In this document: one piece after another, positions 27,885 through 37,025 of the stretch
Position numbering within the stretch: the stretch's first letter is position 1
How the letters are laid out: each line of letters opens with the position of its first letter
Origin: Gaiella sp.
GTDB taxonomy: Bacteria > Actinomycetota > Thermoleophilia > Gaiellales > Gaiellaceae
Direction of reading: 5' to 3'
NCBI GenBank assembly: GCA_027493885.1
Contig: JAOSJZ010000001.1
Location: 3,156,622-3,220,621, forward strand
Length of the DNA: 64,000 nucleotides
The notes under the pieces: generated by a model
Told to the model about the DNA's origin: nothing
Databases searched by the model: none
What the model saw: only the letters and a program-made list of their open reading frames with translations
Program-made: the position numbers and the translations under genes

Positions 27885-28590
27885 CTAGTACCCCAGGTAG
27901 CTTCGCCGGACGGACTCGTCGTCGCGGAGCTCGGCGCTACGCCCGCTGAGCGCGACCCTTCCCACCTCGAGGACGTACGCCCGGTGCGAGGCGGCGAGCG
28001 CGATTCGCGCATCCTGCTCGACGACGAGCACGGTCAACCCCTCCTGCTCGTTGAGCTCGCGGACGATCCGGAAGAACTCTCGCACGATCAGTGGCGCGAG
28101 CCCGAGCGAGGGCTCGTCGAGCAGGAGCAAGCGCGGACGGCTCATCAGCGCGCGGCCGAGCGCGAGCATCTGCTGCTCCCCACCGGAGAGCGTCCCGGCG
28201 CGCTGGCCTCCGCGCTCGACCATCCAGGGGAAGTACCGCGAGATGCGCAGGAGGTCGGCCGTCACCTCGCGGTCGCGCCGGACGTACGCGCCGAGCCGGA
28301 GGTTCTCGAGCACCGAGAGGTCGACGAACGTCCCGCGCCCCTCCGGGACGTGTGCGATGCCTGCCCTGGCAGCCGCCTCGGGGCCCCCGGAGTGCCTTGC
28401 CCTCGAACTCGATCGTGCCGCTGCGCGAGACGACTCCCGAGATCGCCCGCAGGGTCGTCGTCTTCCCCGCGCCGTTTGCGCCGAGGACCGAGACGACTTC
28501 CCCCTCGTGAACGGTCAGCGAGACGTCGCGGAGCGCCTGCACGGCGCCGTAGTGGGCCGCGACCCGGTCGAGCTCGAGCAGCGCGGTCAC
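27885..28590 (-). CDS. LivF-type ABC transporter ATPase, frameshifted
   Basis: ATP-binding subunit. First frame: [20 protein letters not shown], Walker [17 protein letters not shown] and [12 protein letters not shown]. The frame is then lost in the G4C5 block at 28380-28388. The next frame resumes with [17 protein letters not shown] and [14 protein letters not shown], the signature [18 protein letters not shown], Walker [15 protein letters not shown] and the switch His region [12 protein letters not shown]. Removing one base of the block restores about 234 residues. The GTG at 28590 overlaps the livG stop. Confidence 0.9.
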
Positions 28591-29366
28591 GGCTCCGGCT
28601 CCGCTTCGGGGCCGGGCCCGGCGTCGCCCCCGCTGTCGTGGCGATCGTCCTCGCCGTCCTCCCTCCCGAGGTATGCCTCGATGACGGCCGGGTCCGCCTG
28701 GACCTCCGCGGGCGTGCCGTCGGCGATCTTGCGCCCGAAGCTGAGCACGTTCACGTGATCCGAGATGCTCATGACCAGCTGCATGTGGTGCTCGACGAGC
28801 AGGATCGTGAGGTCGAAGTCCTCGCGGATCCGCCGGACGAACGAGCCCAGCTCTGCGACCTCCTCGTGGTTCAGTCCGCCGGCGGGCTCGTCCAGCAGCA
28901 GCAGTCGTGGACGCGAGACGAGCGCGCGCGCCAGCTCGACGCGCTTCTGCGTCCCGTAGGGCAGGGCGGCAGCCGGGAAGTGCGCCCGGTCGCGGAGGCC
29001 GACGACGTCGAGCACGTCGAGGGCGTCCGCCTCGCGCACCTTCCGCCCGCGTCCGTGCGCTCCGACGAGCACGTTCTCGACGACGGACATCGTGCGGAAC
29101 AGCTGGAGGTTCTGGAACGTGCGGGCGACGCCCTTGCGCACGATCTTGAACGCGGGCTGCGCCAGGAGCGACGAGCCGTCGAAGCTGACCGCGCCGGAAT
29201 CCGGCGTGTAGAGACGGGTGATGACGTTGAACGCCGTCGTCTTGCCCGCGCCGTTCGGCCCGATGAGGCCCGAGATCTGGCCCTCGTCCACGTCGAAGGA
29301 GACGCCGTTCAGCGCGACGATACCGCCGAAGCGCAGAGTGACATCGCGTACCTCGAGGAGGGCCAT
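28587..29366 (-). CDS. LivG-type ABC transporter ATPase
   Basis: 259 residues. Walker A LIGPNGAGKTTAFNVI, Q-loop RTFQNLQLFRTMSVVENV, signature-like region LPYGTQKRVELARALVSRP (degenerate LSGGQ, normal for LivG), Walker B LLLLDEPAGGL and switch EHHMQLVMSISDHVNVL. The C-terminal 25 residues are an acidic, Pro-rich tail (DGEDDRHDSGG onward) beyond the usual end. ATG at 29366. First gene of the livGFHM run; the promoter must lie in 29367-29543, shared with the divergent acyl-CoA ligase. Confidence 0.94.
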   Translation of the reverse strand: MALLEVRDVTLRFGGIVALNGVSFDVDEGQISGLIGPNGAGKTTAFNVITRLYTPDSGAVSFDGSSLLAQPAFKIVRKGVARTFQNLQLFRTMSVVENVLVGAHGRGRKVREADALDVLDVVGLRDRAHFPAAALPYGTQKRVELARALVSRPRLLLLDEPAGGLNHEEVAELGSFVRRIREDFDLTILLVEHHMQLVMSISDHVNVLSFGRKIADGTPAEVQADPAVIEAYLGREDGEDDRHDSGGDAGPGPEAEPEP

Positions 29367-29543
29367 CGGAACGAGACCCTAATCGGGCTCGGCGGCGTAT
29401 CGCAACGACGGTCGGCGACGGACGCATTACGATCCCTTCGTGGATCTCCGCGACAACCGGGAGGAGGCCGCCTGCACGGCAGGGTCCGGGCGGGTCCCGC
29501 CCCGGCTCCGTCGCCGCTGCGTCCGACCGAGGAGAGGAGTGAC

Positions 29544-31166
29544 GTGGAAGGCCTGATCATGGACTACCAGCTGAACGTGCCCGCCATTCTCAGGCGTGCC
29601 GAGCAGCTCTTCGCGGACAAGGAGATCGCCACCCGCCTGCCCGACCGGAGCTGGCACCGGTACACGTACGCGGACCTCGTCCCGCGTGCCCGCCGCCTGG
29701 CGGCGGCCTTGCGCAACGAGCTCGGGCTGGTCGACGGGGACCGCGTCGCCACGTTCTCCTGGAACCACTACCAGCACCTCGAGGCGTACATCGGCGTTCC
29801 GGTCGGGGGCATGGTCACGCACACGCTGAACCTCAGGCTGCATCCCGACGACCTCACCTATATCGCCACGCACGGCGGCGACCGGGTGCTGATCGCCGAC
29901 AAGGTGCTCTGGCCGCTGGTCGAGAACTTCCGCGGTCGCGTTCCCTTCGAGCACGTGATCGCCGTCGGCGACGGCCCGACGCCGGACGGAGCGATCGAGT
30001 ACGAGGACCTCCTCGCGAGCGCCGAGCCGGACGCGCTGCCGGACCGCGAGATCGACGAGCGCGCCGCCGCCGCCATGTGCTACACGAGCGGCACCACGGG
30101 CCGGCCGAAAGGGGCCGTCTACTCGCACCGCGCGATCGCGCTGCATTCGCTCGCCTCGGCGATGGCCGGCTCGCTGGCCGTGACCGAGGCCGACGTCGTG
30201 CTCCCGGTCGTCCCGATGTTCCACGCGAACGCCTGGGGCTTCCCGTTCACGTGCGCCTTCGTGGGCGCCAAGCAGGTGTTCCCCGGTCCCTTCCTGGACG
30301 GGGCGAGCCTGCTCGAGGCGTTCGGGCAGGAGCGGGTGACGATCACCGCCGGCGTCCCGACGATCTGGATGGCGATCCTGCAGGAGCTGGACGCCAACCC
30401 GGACACGTATGACGTGTCCACCGTGCGCGCGATGGTCGTCGGGGGTGCGGCCGCTCCCCAGGCGATGATCGAAGCCTTCGAGAAGCGGCACGGGCTCCGC
30501 GTCCTGCACGCGTGGGGGATGACCGAGACCTGCCCTCTCGGCTCCATCTCGGAGCCGACGAGCAGGGAGCGGGCCCTCTCCGAGGCGGAGCAGTACCGCT
30601 ACCGCGCCAAGCAGGGCCTGCCCGCACCCTTCTTCGAGATCCGCGCCCGCGGCGCCGAGGGGCTCGTCCCCTGGGACGGCGCGACGATGGGCGAGCTCGA
30701 GGTGCGCGGCGCCTGGGTCTCCTCGTCCTACCACGACTCGCCCGAGGGTGCCGACCGCTGGACCGAGGACGGCTGGTTCAAGACCGGCGACATCGTGACG
30801 ATCGAGCCGCACGGGTACATCGAGATCCAGGACCGCTCGAAGGACCTCGTCAAGTCGGGCGGCGAGTGGATCTCGACCGTCGCGCTCGAGAACGCGCTGA
30901 TGGGCCATCCCGCGGTCGCCGAGGCGGCCGTGATCGCGGTCCCGGACGAGAAGTGGTCGGAGCGCCCCCTCGCGGTCGTGGTGTTCCGCGAGGGGCAGGC
31001 CGCCTCGGACGAGGAGCTGACCGAGTTCCTCGCGCCGCAGTTCGCCAAGTGGTGGCTGCCCGACCGCTACGAGGTCGTGGACGAGATCCCGAAGACCGCG
31101 GTCGGCAAGTTCCGCAAGATGGCGCTCCGCGAGCGCTTCGCGACGCAGCCGGCGGAGACCGCCTGA
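29544..31166 (+). CDS. acyl-CoA synthetase (ANL superfamily), long/medium-chain type
   Basis: AMP-forming ligase that activates a carboxylic acid to its CoA thioester, about 540 residues. Core motifs: AAMCYTSGTTGRPKGAVYSH (P-loop), HAWGMTETCPLGS, ELEVRGAWVSSSYH, the hinge GWFKTGDIVTIEPHGYIEIQDRSKDLVKSGGEWIS and the catalytic lysine in PKTAVGKFRKMALRERF. The GTG at 29544 is chosen because GGAGAGGAG ends four bases before it; the ATG at 29559 is 19 bases away. Relatives act on fatty or aryl acids. It is adjacent to the Liv transporter genes and abuts the next ligase end to end (TGATCA). Confidence 0.93.
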   Translation: MEGLIMDYQLNVPAILRRAEQLFADKEIATRLPDRSWHRYTYADLVPRARRLAAALRNELGLVDGDRVATFSWNHYQHLEAYIGVPVGGMVTHTLNLRLHPDDLTYIATHGGDRVLIADKVLWPLVENFRGRVPFEHVIAVGDGPTPDGAIEYEDLLASAEPDALPDREIDERAAAAMCYTSGTTGRPKGAVYSHRAIALHSLASAMAGSLAVTEADVVLPVVPMFHANAWGFPFTCAFVGAKQVFPGPFLDGASLLEAFGQERVTITAGVPTIWMAILQELDANPDTYDVSTVRAMVVGGAAAPQAMIEAFEKRHGLRVLHAWGMTETCPLGSISEPTSRERALSEAEQYRYRAKQGLPAPFFEIRARGAEGLVPWDGATMGELEVRGAWVSSSYHDSPEGADRWTEDGWFKTGDIVTIEPHGYIEIQDRSKDLVKSGGEWISTVALENALMGHPAVAEAAVIAVPDEKWSERPLAVVVFREGQAASDEELTEFLAPQFAKWWLPDRYEVVDEIPKTAVGKFRKMALRERFATQPAETA

Positions 31167-32672
31167 TCAGGTGGTCTCCCGCAGCACGCGCTTGAGCACC
31201 TTGCCGGCCGGGGTCCGGGGGAGCGGATCCTCGGTGAGCACGAGCTTCTTCGGGATCTTGTAGCGGCCGAGCTTCCCCGCGCAGTGCGCGGCGACCTCCT
31301 CCAGGGTCAGGGTCTCGCCCTCCTTGAGGCGCGCGACGACGCACACGGCCTCTCCCCAGTCCGGGTCCGGGACGCCGATCACGGCCGCCTCGACCAGTTG
31401 CGGGAGCGAGGCCAGGACGCTCTCGACCTCGGCCGGGTAGATGTTCTCGCCGCCCGAGATGACGAGGTCCTTCTTGCGCTCCACGATCGTGAGATAGCCC
31501 TCGTCGTCGAGCGTCCCGAGGTCGCCGGTGTGGAGCCAGCCGTCCCGGAGGGCTGCGGCCGTCGCCTCCGGGTCGTCCCAGTAGCCGCTCATCACGTGCG
31601 GGGCGCTGATCAGCACCTCGCCCGTCTCCCCGGCCGCGACGTCACTGCCCTCCTCGTCGACGACGCGGATGCTCGTGTGGAACATCGGCAGCCCGGTCGA
31701 GCCCGCCTTCTCGAGCGCGCGCTCCGGGCCGAGGAGCGCGGCGCCGCCCGCGCACTCGGTCAGGCCGTAGACCTGCTGGATCGCGATCGAGCGCTCCGCC
31801 CAGGCGCGGATCAACGGCACCGGCACGGGCGCGGCCCCGCAGAGCGCCCAGCGCAGCGAGGAGAGGTCGGTCTCGCCGAAGGCGGGGACCTGCAGCATGG
31901 CGCCGAGCATCGCGGCCACGGCGAGGAAGGAGTTGATCCCCAGCTCGGGCACGAGCGCGAGGAACCGGGCCGGGTCGAACTCGCGCATCAGCACCGCCGT
32001 GGAGCCGACGTGGACGCCGATGATCACGAGGATCAGGGCCCCGATGTGGAAGAGCGGCATCGCCACGAGCATCCGGTCGTCCACACGCCAGTCGAGGCTG
32101 AACGAGACAGAGCAGGACTCGTAGAAGAGGTTGTCGTGCGTGAGGACGGCGCCCTTCGGGCGCCCGGTCGTGCCCGAGGTGAACATGATCAGGAGCGGGT
32201 CCGTCCCGGTCGCCGCGGCCGGCGGCGCCTCGGGCGCCCGGGCGAGCAGCTCCTCGTACGCGGCGTCGCCCGCCGCCCCCTCGCCGACCGTCACGTACGC
32301 CTGCACGGGGATCTCCTCACGCACCGCGTCCACCGTCGCCGCGAAGTCACCGTCGTAGACGAGCGTCTGGAGGCCGGCGGCTCTGGCGATGTACGAGAGC
32401 TCGGGCGGCGCGAGCCGCCAGTTGAGCGGCACCACGATCGCGCCGATCCGCGCGAGGCCGAAGAAGCACTCGAGCAGCTCGGGGGAGTTCGTCATCAGCA
32501 GGCCGACCCGGTCGCCCTTGCGCACGCCGAGCTCGTGGAACGCGCCCGCCGCCCGCACCGCACGGTCGCTCCACTCCCGGAAGGTGAGCTCGCGCCCCTC
32601 GTACCAGAGCGCGAGCTTCTCGGGCTGGCGCAGCGCCCGCTTCTCGAGGAACAGGCCGATGTTGGTGTCCAC
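31167..32672 (-). CDS. acyl-CoA synthetase (ANL superfamily), FadD-like
   Basis: Second AMP-forming ligase, 501 residues. Motifs: PLLIMFTSGTTGRPKGAVLTH, QVYGLTECAGGAALLGP, GEVLISAPHVMSGYWDDPEAT, GWLHTGDLGTLDDEGYLTIVERKKDLVISGGENIYP and TPAGKVLKRVLRE with the catalytic Lys. A strong Shine-Dalgarno AAGGAGG lies six bases before the GTG at 32672. Low similarity to its neighbour suggests a different substrate or pathway step. It is transcribed divergently from the acyl-CoA dehydrogenase operon across 77 bases. Confidence 0.93.
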   Translation of the reverse strand: MDTNIGLFLEKRALRQPEKLALWYEGRELTFREWSDRAVRAAGAFHELGVRKGDRVGLLMTNSPELLECFFGLARIGAIVVPLNWRLAPPELSYIARAAGLQTLVYDGDFAATVDAVREEIPVQAYVTVGEGAAGDAAYEELLARAPEAPPAAATGTDPLLIMFTSGTTGRPKGAVLTHDNLFYESCSVSFSLDWRVDDRMLVAMPLFHIGALILVIIGVHVGSTAVLMREFDPARFLALVPELGINSFLAVAAMLGAMLQVPAFGETDLSSLRWALCGAAPVPVPLIRAWAERSIAIQQVYGLTECAGGAALLGPERALEKAGSTGLPMFHTSIRVVDEEGSDVAAGETGEVLISAPHVMSGYWDDPEATAAALRDGWLHTGDLGTLDDEGYLTIVERKKDLVISGGENIYPAEVESVLASLPQLVEAAVIGVPDPDWGEAVCVVARLKEGETLTLEEVAAHCAGKLGRYKIPKKLVLTEDPLPRTPAGKVLKRVLRETT

Positions 32673-32701
32673 CGAATGCCTCCTTCGCGACGGGAGCGCT
32701 G

Positions 32702-32732
32702 AGTATAACTTGACAACCGAGCAACACTCAAG
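32702..32732 (-). promoter_or_regulatory. promoter of the minus-strand acyl-CoA ligase with an imperfect palindrome
   Basis: On the minus strand, TTGAGT (plus 32726-32731) and TATACT (plus 32702-32707) are spaced 18 bases, close to sigma-70 consensus. The interval is bounded by CTTGA (32709-32713) and TCAAG (32728-32732), an imperfect inverted repeat that could be an operator for the nearby TetR protein. It lies in the divergent gap that must also serve the rightward catabolic operon. Confidence 0.5.
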
Positions 32733-32749
32733 GCAAACTCGATCAACCG

Positions 32750-33943
32750 ATGGCCGCGACCGTGCCGGAGACGACGGGCCCCGGAGCCCCGGGCCCGTAC
32801 GACGAGGAGCACAGCCTCTTCCGCGAGGCGCTCCGCGACTTCGTCGAGCGTGAGGTCCGTCCGAACGTGGAGGACTGGGAGCGCGCGCGCACGACGCCCC
32901 GCGAGCTCATCCGCCGGCTCGGCGAGCTCGGGTTTCTCGGCGCGACCCTCGCACCGGAGCACGGTGGCGCGGGCGGGGACTTCTGGTACACGGCGATCCT
33001 CGTCGAGGAGCTCGTCGCCGCCGGGTCGATCGGGACGACCGTCAGCGTCCTCGCCCACGCCGAGTTCGCGATCAAGGAGATCGACCACCACGGGACGGAG
33101 GCGCAGAAGCGCGAGTTCCTCGAGCCGGCGGTCGCCGGCTCGAAGATCGGCGCGCTCGCGGTGACCGAGCCGGGGGCGGGCAGCGACGTCGCGGCGCTCG
33201 CGACGCGGGCGGTGCGGGAGGGCGACGAGCTCGTCCTCAACGGCTCGAAGACGTTCATCTCGAACGCGGGCCTGTGCGACTTCGCGACCGTCGCCGCGCG
33301 CACGGGCGGCCCCGGGCACGAGGGCATCTCGCTGATCCTCGTCCCCGCCGATGCCCCGGGCTTCGCTCGCGGCCGCCGGCTCGAGAAGATCGGCACGCAC
33401 GCCTCCGACACCGGGGAGCTCTTCTTCGAGAACTGTCGCGTCCCGGCGGCCAACATCCTGGGGCCGGAGAACGGCGGCTTCCGCCTCATCGTGCACGGCT
33501 TCGAGGGCGAGCGGCTCGTGCTCGCCCTCATGTGCTGCCGCCACATGCGCGTCATGTGGGACGAGGCCCGCCGCTACGGGCTCGAGCGGGAGGCCTTCGG
33601 CTCGCCGATCCTCGGCTTCCAGGCGTGGCGGCACCGGCTCGCCGATGCGCTGACGACCATCGAGGCGGCGCAGGCGCTCGCGTACCGGGCGGTCGACCTG
33701 TACGTGCGAGGCGAGCCGTGCGACAAGGAGATCTCGATGGCGAAGCTGTTCGCGGCCGAGTCCGCGATCGTGGTCGGTCGCGAGTGCGCGCAGATCTTCG
33801 GCGGGTACGGCTACATGGAGGAGTACCCGATCGCGCGCCTGTTCCGGGACACCCTCGCGTTCACGGTCGGCGCCGGCACCAGCGAGGTGATGCGGGAGAT
33901 CATCGCGCGACGCGCCGGTCTCCTTCCCGGCGCGCGCACATGA
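32750..33943 (+). CDS. acyl-CoA dehydrogenase (first of two)
   Basis: FAD-dependent acyl-CoA dehydrogenase, 397 residues. N-terminal helices RDFVEREVRPNVEDWERAR, then GALAVTEPGAGSDVAALATRA, LVLNGSKTFISNAGLCDF and ARLFRDTLAFTVGAGTSEVMREI. The position that holds the catalytic Glu in short- and medium-chain enzymes (YEGTSEI) reads GAGTSEV, so the base must come from elsewhere, as in families with the Glu on an internal helix. First gene of a 14-gene co-directional operon to 44371. ATG start at 32750; no strong Shine-Dalgarno. Confidence 0.92.
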   Translation: MAATVPETTGPGAPGPYDEEHSLFREALRDFVEREVRPNVEDWERARTTPRELIRRLGELGFLGATLAPEHGGAGGDFWYTAILVEELVAAGSIGTTVSVLAHAEFAIKEIDHHGTEAQKREFLEPAVAGSKIGALAVTEPGAGSDVAALATRAVREGDELVLNGSKTFISNAGLCDFATVAARTGGPGHEGISLILVPADAPGFARGRRLEKIGTHASDTGELFFENCRVPAANILGPENGGFRLIVHGFEGERLVLALMCCRHMRVMWDEARRYGLEREAFGSPILGFQAWRHRLADALTTIEAAQALAYRAVDLYVRGEPCDKEISMAKLFAAESAIVVGRECAQIFGGYGYMEEYPIARLFRDTLAFTVGAGTSEVMREIIARRAGLLPGART

Positions 33944-33968
33944 GCGCAGGCTCGACGGAGCTCCGGGA

Positions 33969-35006
33969 ATGAGCGTCGCCGTCGCGGGCGTCGGGGAGTC
34001 CGGCCCGGCGCTCGACGACCCGCGCTCGATCCCGGAGATCGTGCTCGAGGCGGTGGAGGAGGCGCTCCAGGAGGCGCGCCTCGGCTTCGACTCGGTCGAC
34101 GCCGTCGTCACCGCCTCGGTCGACCTGCTGGACGGCCTCACCGCCTCCAACATCGCGGTGACGGAGGTCGTCGGCGCGGTGCTCAAGCCCGAGACGAGGA
34201 TCGCCGCGGACGGGCTCGTGGCCGCGATCCACGGCTCGTGCCTCGTTCGTGCGGGCGCATACGAGACGGTGCTCGTCGTCGCGCACGGCAAGGCCTCGCT
34301 CGGCCCGTACTGGGAGCTGACCTCCTGGGCGCTCGACCCGATCTTCCTCCAGCCGCTCGGCCTGGACTTCCTCGCGTGTGCAGGCCTCCAGGCGCGCGCC
34401 CTCGCCGAGGACGACGCCGCGGCGGAGCAGCGCTGGGCTCGAATCGCCGCCGAGCGGCGCCGCGCGGCCGCCGCGCACGGGGTCGCACCCGCCTGCACGG
34501 CCGAGGACGTGCTCGCCTCGCCGGCCGTCGCGTCTCCCTTGCGGCGCGAGTCGTGCGCACCGCTCGCCGACGGCGCGACCGCGATCGTGCTCCGGGCGGC
34601 AGGCCCGGCCGAGCCCGGCGTCCACCTGGGCGGCGTCGGCTTCGACCTCTCCCCGCACGCGCTGGGTGAGCGCGAGCTGACCGAGTGGGACGGACTGCGC
34701 CGGGCCTGGGCGAGGGCCCTTGCGGTGCACGGCACGCGTCCGACGCTCGACGTCGCCGAGCCGTCGTGCGTCTTCGCGTACGAAGAGGACCTCTTCCGGC
34801 ACGCCCTCGAGCTCGATCCGGGGACGGAGGTCTCACCCGGGGGCGGGCTCTTCGCCGGCTTCGTCCCCGTCGCCGCGGGCCTCTCCCGGCTCGCGGCCGT
34901 GGTCAGGGCGCTGCGCGGGCCCGGCGGGCTCCGCGCGGGTGTGGCCCACGGAACCTGGGGGCCAGCCGGCCAGGGCCAGGCGGTCGCGATCCTGGAGGCC
35001 GCATGA
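33969..35006 (+). CDS. thiolase-fold protein lacking the nucleophilic Cys
   Basis: 345 residues with a thiolase-like pattern but degenerate active site. Aligned without gaps to the next gene around LVVAHGKAS/LVAGFEKHS, the nucleophile Cys is replaced by Ala (in LVAAIHGSCLVRAG). The C-terminal His/Cys blocks are also missing: VSPGGGLFAGFVPVAAG replaces the NPSGG...GHP region. It is therefore probably a non-catalytic partner of the following thiolase, as in heteromeric thiolase complexes with DUF35 proteins. ATG at 33969; ATGA overlap with the next gene. Confidence 0.75.
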   Translation: MSVAVAGVGESGPALDDPRSIPEIVLEAVEEALQEARLGFDSVDAVVTASVDLLDGLTASNIAVTEVVGAVLKPETRIAADGLVAAIHGSCLVRAGAYETVLVVAHGKASLGPYWELTSWALDPIFLQPLGLDFLACAGLQARALAEDDAAAEQRWARIAAERRRAAAAHGVAPACTAEDVLASPAVASPLRRESCAPLADGATAIVLRAAGPAEPGVHLGGVGFDLSPHALGERELTEWDGLRRAWARALAVHGTRPTLDVAEPSCVFAYEEDLFRHALELDPGTEVSPGGGLFAGFVPVAAGLSRLAAVVRALRGPGGLRAGVAHGTWGPAGQGQAVAILEAA

Positions 35007-36160
35007 GACGGGTCGCCGTCGTCGGGACCGGGCAGACGCGGCACGCGAAGGCCCGCGAGGACGTCTCGCAGCCCGAGCTCGTCCGCGAGGCGGCTCGAGC
35101 GGCTCTCGAGGACGCGGGCATCGGGCCGGCCGAGATCGACGCGGTCGTGCTCTCGAACATGGAGCTCTTCGAGGGACGGGCGCTCCCCGAGCTCTGGGCC
35201 GGAGAGGGCGCGTTCGCGGCCGGCAAGCCGTGCCTGAAGGTGGCGACGGGCGGGACGTCGGGCACGAGCGCGTGCATCGCGGGCTTTCATCTCGCCGCCT
35301 CCGGTCTCTTCGACGTCGTCCTCGTGGCCGGCTTCGAGAAGCACTCGGAGGGCCACACCCAGACGGGCATGGCGCTCACCGACCCCTTCTGGGATCGCGC
35401 GGTCGCTTCGGGGGCGGTCGGCAACTTCGCGCTCTCCATCTCGCAGCTCCAGGCCGAGCGCGGGATCACCGAGGAGCAGGCGGCGCTCGTCGCCGTCAAG
35501 GCGCGCCGCAACGCCGCCCGCAACCCGCATGCCCACCTGCAGATGGCGGAGCTGACGGTGGACGAGGTGCTCGACTCGCGGATGCTGGCGCACCCCGTGC
35601 GGATGCTCGACATGTGCCCGCAGTCGGACGGCGCGTGTGCGATCGTTGTCGCCTCGGACGAGCCCGCGAGGCGGCTCTGCCCACGCCCCGCGTGGGTGCG
35701 CGCGGCGGTCACCCGGCACGAGCAGCCCTACCTCGGCGACGTCGACCGCCGGCTGCTCACGATGCGCACGCTCCGGGACGCGGCCCGGGCCGCCTACGAC
35801 GCCGCGGGCATCCGTGAGCCGCTGCGCGAGCTCGACGTGGCGGAGATCTACGAGCCCGTCACCTACGCCGAGCTCGCGTGGTACGAGGCTCTCGGCCTCT
35901 GCGAGGAAGGCGAGGCGGGACGGCTGATCGAGGACGGCGTCACCGCGATGGACGGGGAGCTTCCCGTGAACCCCTCCGGAGGCGTGCTCTCGACCAACCC
36001 CGTCGGCGCCTCGGGCGTGATCCGCGTCGCCGAGGCAGCGCTGCAGATCCACGGCCGGGGCGGGGAACGGCAGGTCGAGGGGGCGTCGACAGCCCTCGCC
36101 ACCGGGTACGGCGTCTACGCGTGGTCGGACGTAGTCGTCCTGCAGGCGGAGGCCGCATGA
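35003..36160 (+). CDS. thiolase (acetyl-CoA acetyltransferase-like, SCP2/DUF35-associated type)
   Basis: 385 residues. RRVAVVGTGQTRHAKARED is the usual start of this class. The nucleophile is Cys91 in GGTSGTSACIAGF. ELDVAEIYEPVTYAE and NPSGGVLSTNPVGASG follow. In the last block the canonical GHP His is Asn, a feature of thiolases that act with a DUF35 subunit. It probably cleaves a 3-oxoacyl-CoA of the pathway, perhaps with a branched or cyclic side chain. Flanked by the Cys-less paralogue and two DUF35 genes with ATGA overlaps, so all four products are likely made in ratio. Confidence 0.88.
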   Translation: MRRVAVVGTGQTRHAKAREDVSQPELVREAARAALEDAGIGPAEIDAVVLSNMELFEGRALPELWAGEGAFAAGKPCLKVATGGTSGTSACIAGFHLAASGLFDVVLVAGFEKHSEGHTQTGMALTDPFWDRAVASGAVGNFALSISQLQAERGITEEQAALVAVKARRNAARNPHAHLQMAELTVDEVLDSRMLAHPVRMLDMCPQSDGACAIVVASDEPARRLCPRPAWVRAAVTRHEQPYLGDVDRRLLTMRTLRDAARAAYDAAGIREPLRELDVAEIYEPVTYAELAWYEALGLCEEGEAGRLIEDGVTAMDGELPVNPSGGVLSTNPVGASGVIRVAEAALQIHGRGGERQVEGASTALATGYGVYAWSDVVVLQAEAA

Positions 36161-36630
36161 GGGCCGACCCGGGCACGGCCACACCGGCGCTCTCGGTCGT
36201 GCACGAGATGCGGCTGACGTGGCGGTATGCCTCCGGGACGGCGATGGAGCGGTTCCTCGCAGGTCTTGCCGAGCGCCGCATCGAGGCGCTGCGCTGCGGG
36301 GGCTGCGGGCGCCGGTACCTCCCGCCGCGGCCCTTCTGCGGCCGCTGCCGGCTGCGTCTCTCCGACTGGGTCCCGGTGCGGGACGAGGGCACGCTCGACG
36401 CGTGGACGGTCGTCCACCTTCCCATCGTCGACGCCCGCACCGGTGAGCCCCGGCCCGTTCCGTACGGGATGGGGCTGATCCGGCTCGACGGAGCGGACAC
36501 GACGCTCAACCACTACCTGGCCGAGGCGGACCCCGATCGCCTCGCGATCGGCCTCCGCGTGCGCGCCGTGTGGCGCGAGGAGCTGCGGGGCGCGCTCGAC
36601 GACATCCTCCACTTCGAGGTCGTACCGTGA
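36157..36630 (+). CDS. Zn-ribbon OB-fold protein (DUF35), first copy
   Basis: 157 residues. The N-terminal rubredoxin-like Zn ribbon is seen in RCGGCGRRYLPPRPFCGRC (two CxxC pairs), followed by an OB-fold with GTLDAWTVVHLPIVD, VPYGMGLIRLDGADTTLNHYL and LRVRAVW. DUF35 proteins bind next to thiolases and help hand over CoA substrates. The ATG at 36157 overlaps the thiolase stop. This copy starts with a longer N-terminal extension containing MRLTWRYASGTAMERFLAGL. Confidence 0.9.
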   Translation: MRADPGTATPALSVVHEMRLTWRYASGTAMERFLAGLAERRIEALRCGGCGRRYLPPRPFCGRCRLRLSDWVPVRDEGTLDAWTVVHLPIVDARTGEPRPVPYGMGLIRLDGADTTLNHYLAEADPDRLAIGLRVRAVWREELRGALDDILHFEVVP

Positions 36631-37025
36631 TCCTCGAAGGCAGCGTCCGGCTGCCGTTCCGGTACGCGGCCGGGACGACGGCGAGCACGTTCCTGGAAGC
36701 GCTTCGCGACGAAGGCAGGCTCCTCGGCTCCCGCTGCCCCGCGTGCGGGACGGTGCTCTGCCCGCCCCGGCTCGACTGTCGCTGCGGGGAACGGGCGACC
36801 GAGCTCGTCGAGGTGGGCCCGGCCGGAACGCTCGTCTCCTGGACCGAGCTTCCGGGCCGCGGCGCCTACGGCCTCGTCCGGCCGGACGGCGCGGACACCG
36901 CCTTCGTCCACCGGCTGCTCGACGCGCCGGAGAGCCTGCGCGGAGGGATGCGCGTCCACGCTCGCTTCGCCGAGGAACGCAGCGGCGGCATCGCCGACCT
37001 GGCCGGCTTCGAGGTCGCGTCGTGA
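36627..37025 (+). CDS. Zn-ribbon OB-fold protein (DUF35), second copy
   Basis: 132 residues, same architecture as the preceding gene: lead helix FRYAAGTTASTFLEALRDEG, Zn ribbon SRCPACGTVLCPPRLDCRCGE and OB-fold GPAGTLVSWTELPG, YGLVRPDGADTAFVHRLL. The second metal pair is CxC rather than CxxC, so binding may differ. Two thiolase-fold and two DUF35 proteins in a row suggest paired subunits. The GTG at 36627 overlaps the previous stop as GTGA, and the stop overlaps the hydratase GTG. Confidence 0.88.
   Translation: MILEGSVRLPFRYAAGTTASTFLEALRDEGRLLGSRCPACGTVLCPPRLDCRCGERATELVEVGPAGTLVSWTELPGRGAYGLVRPDGADTAFVHRLLDAPESLRGGMRVHARFAEERSGGIADLAGFEVAS

Noticed and set aside
32710-32715. TTGACA as a plus-strand -35 for the dehydrogenase operon
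   Set aside because: No acceptable -10 lies 16-19 bases downstream; the minus-strand TTGAGT/TATACT pair fits better.
32495-36184. 1229-residue minus-strand open frame
   Set aside because: It lies antisense to the dehydrogenase, thiolase and DUF35 genes, which have clear domains; GC-rich third positions keep it open.
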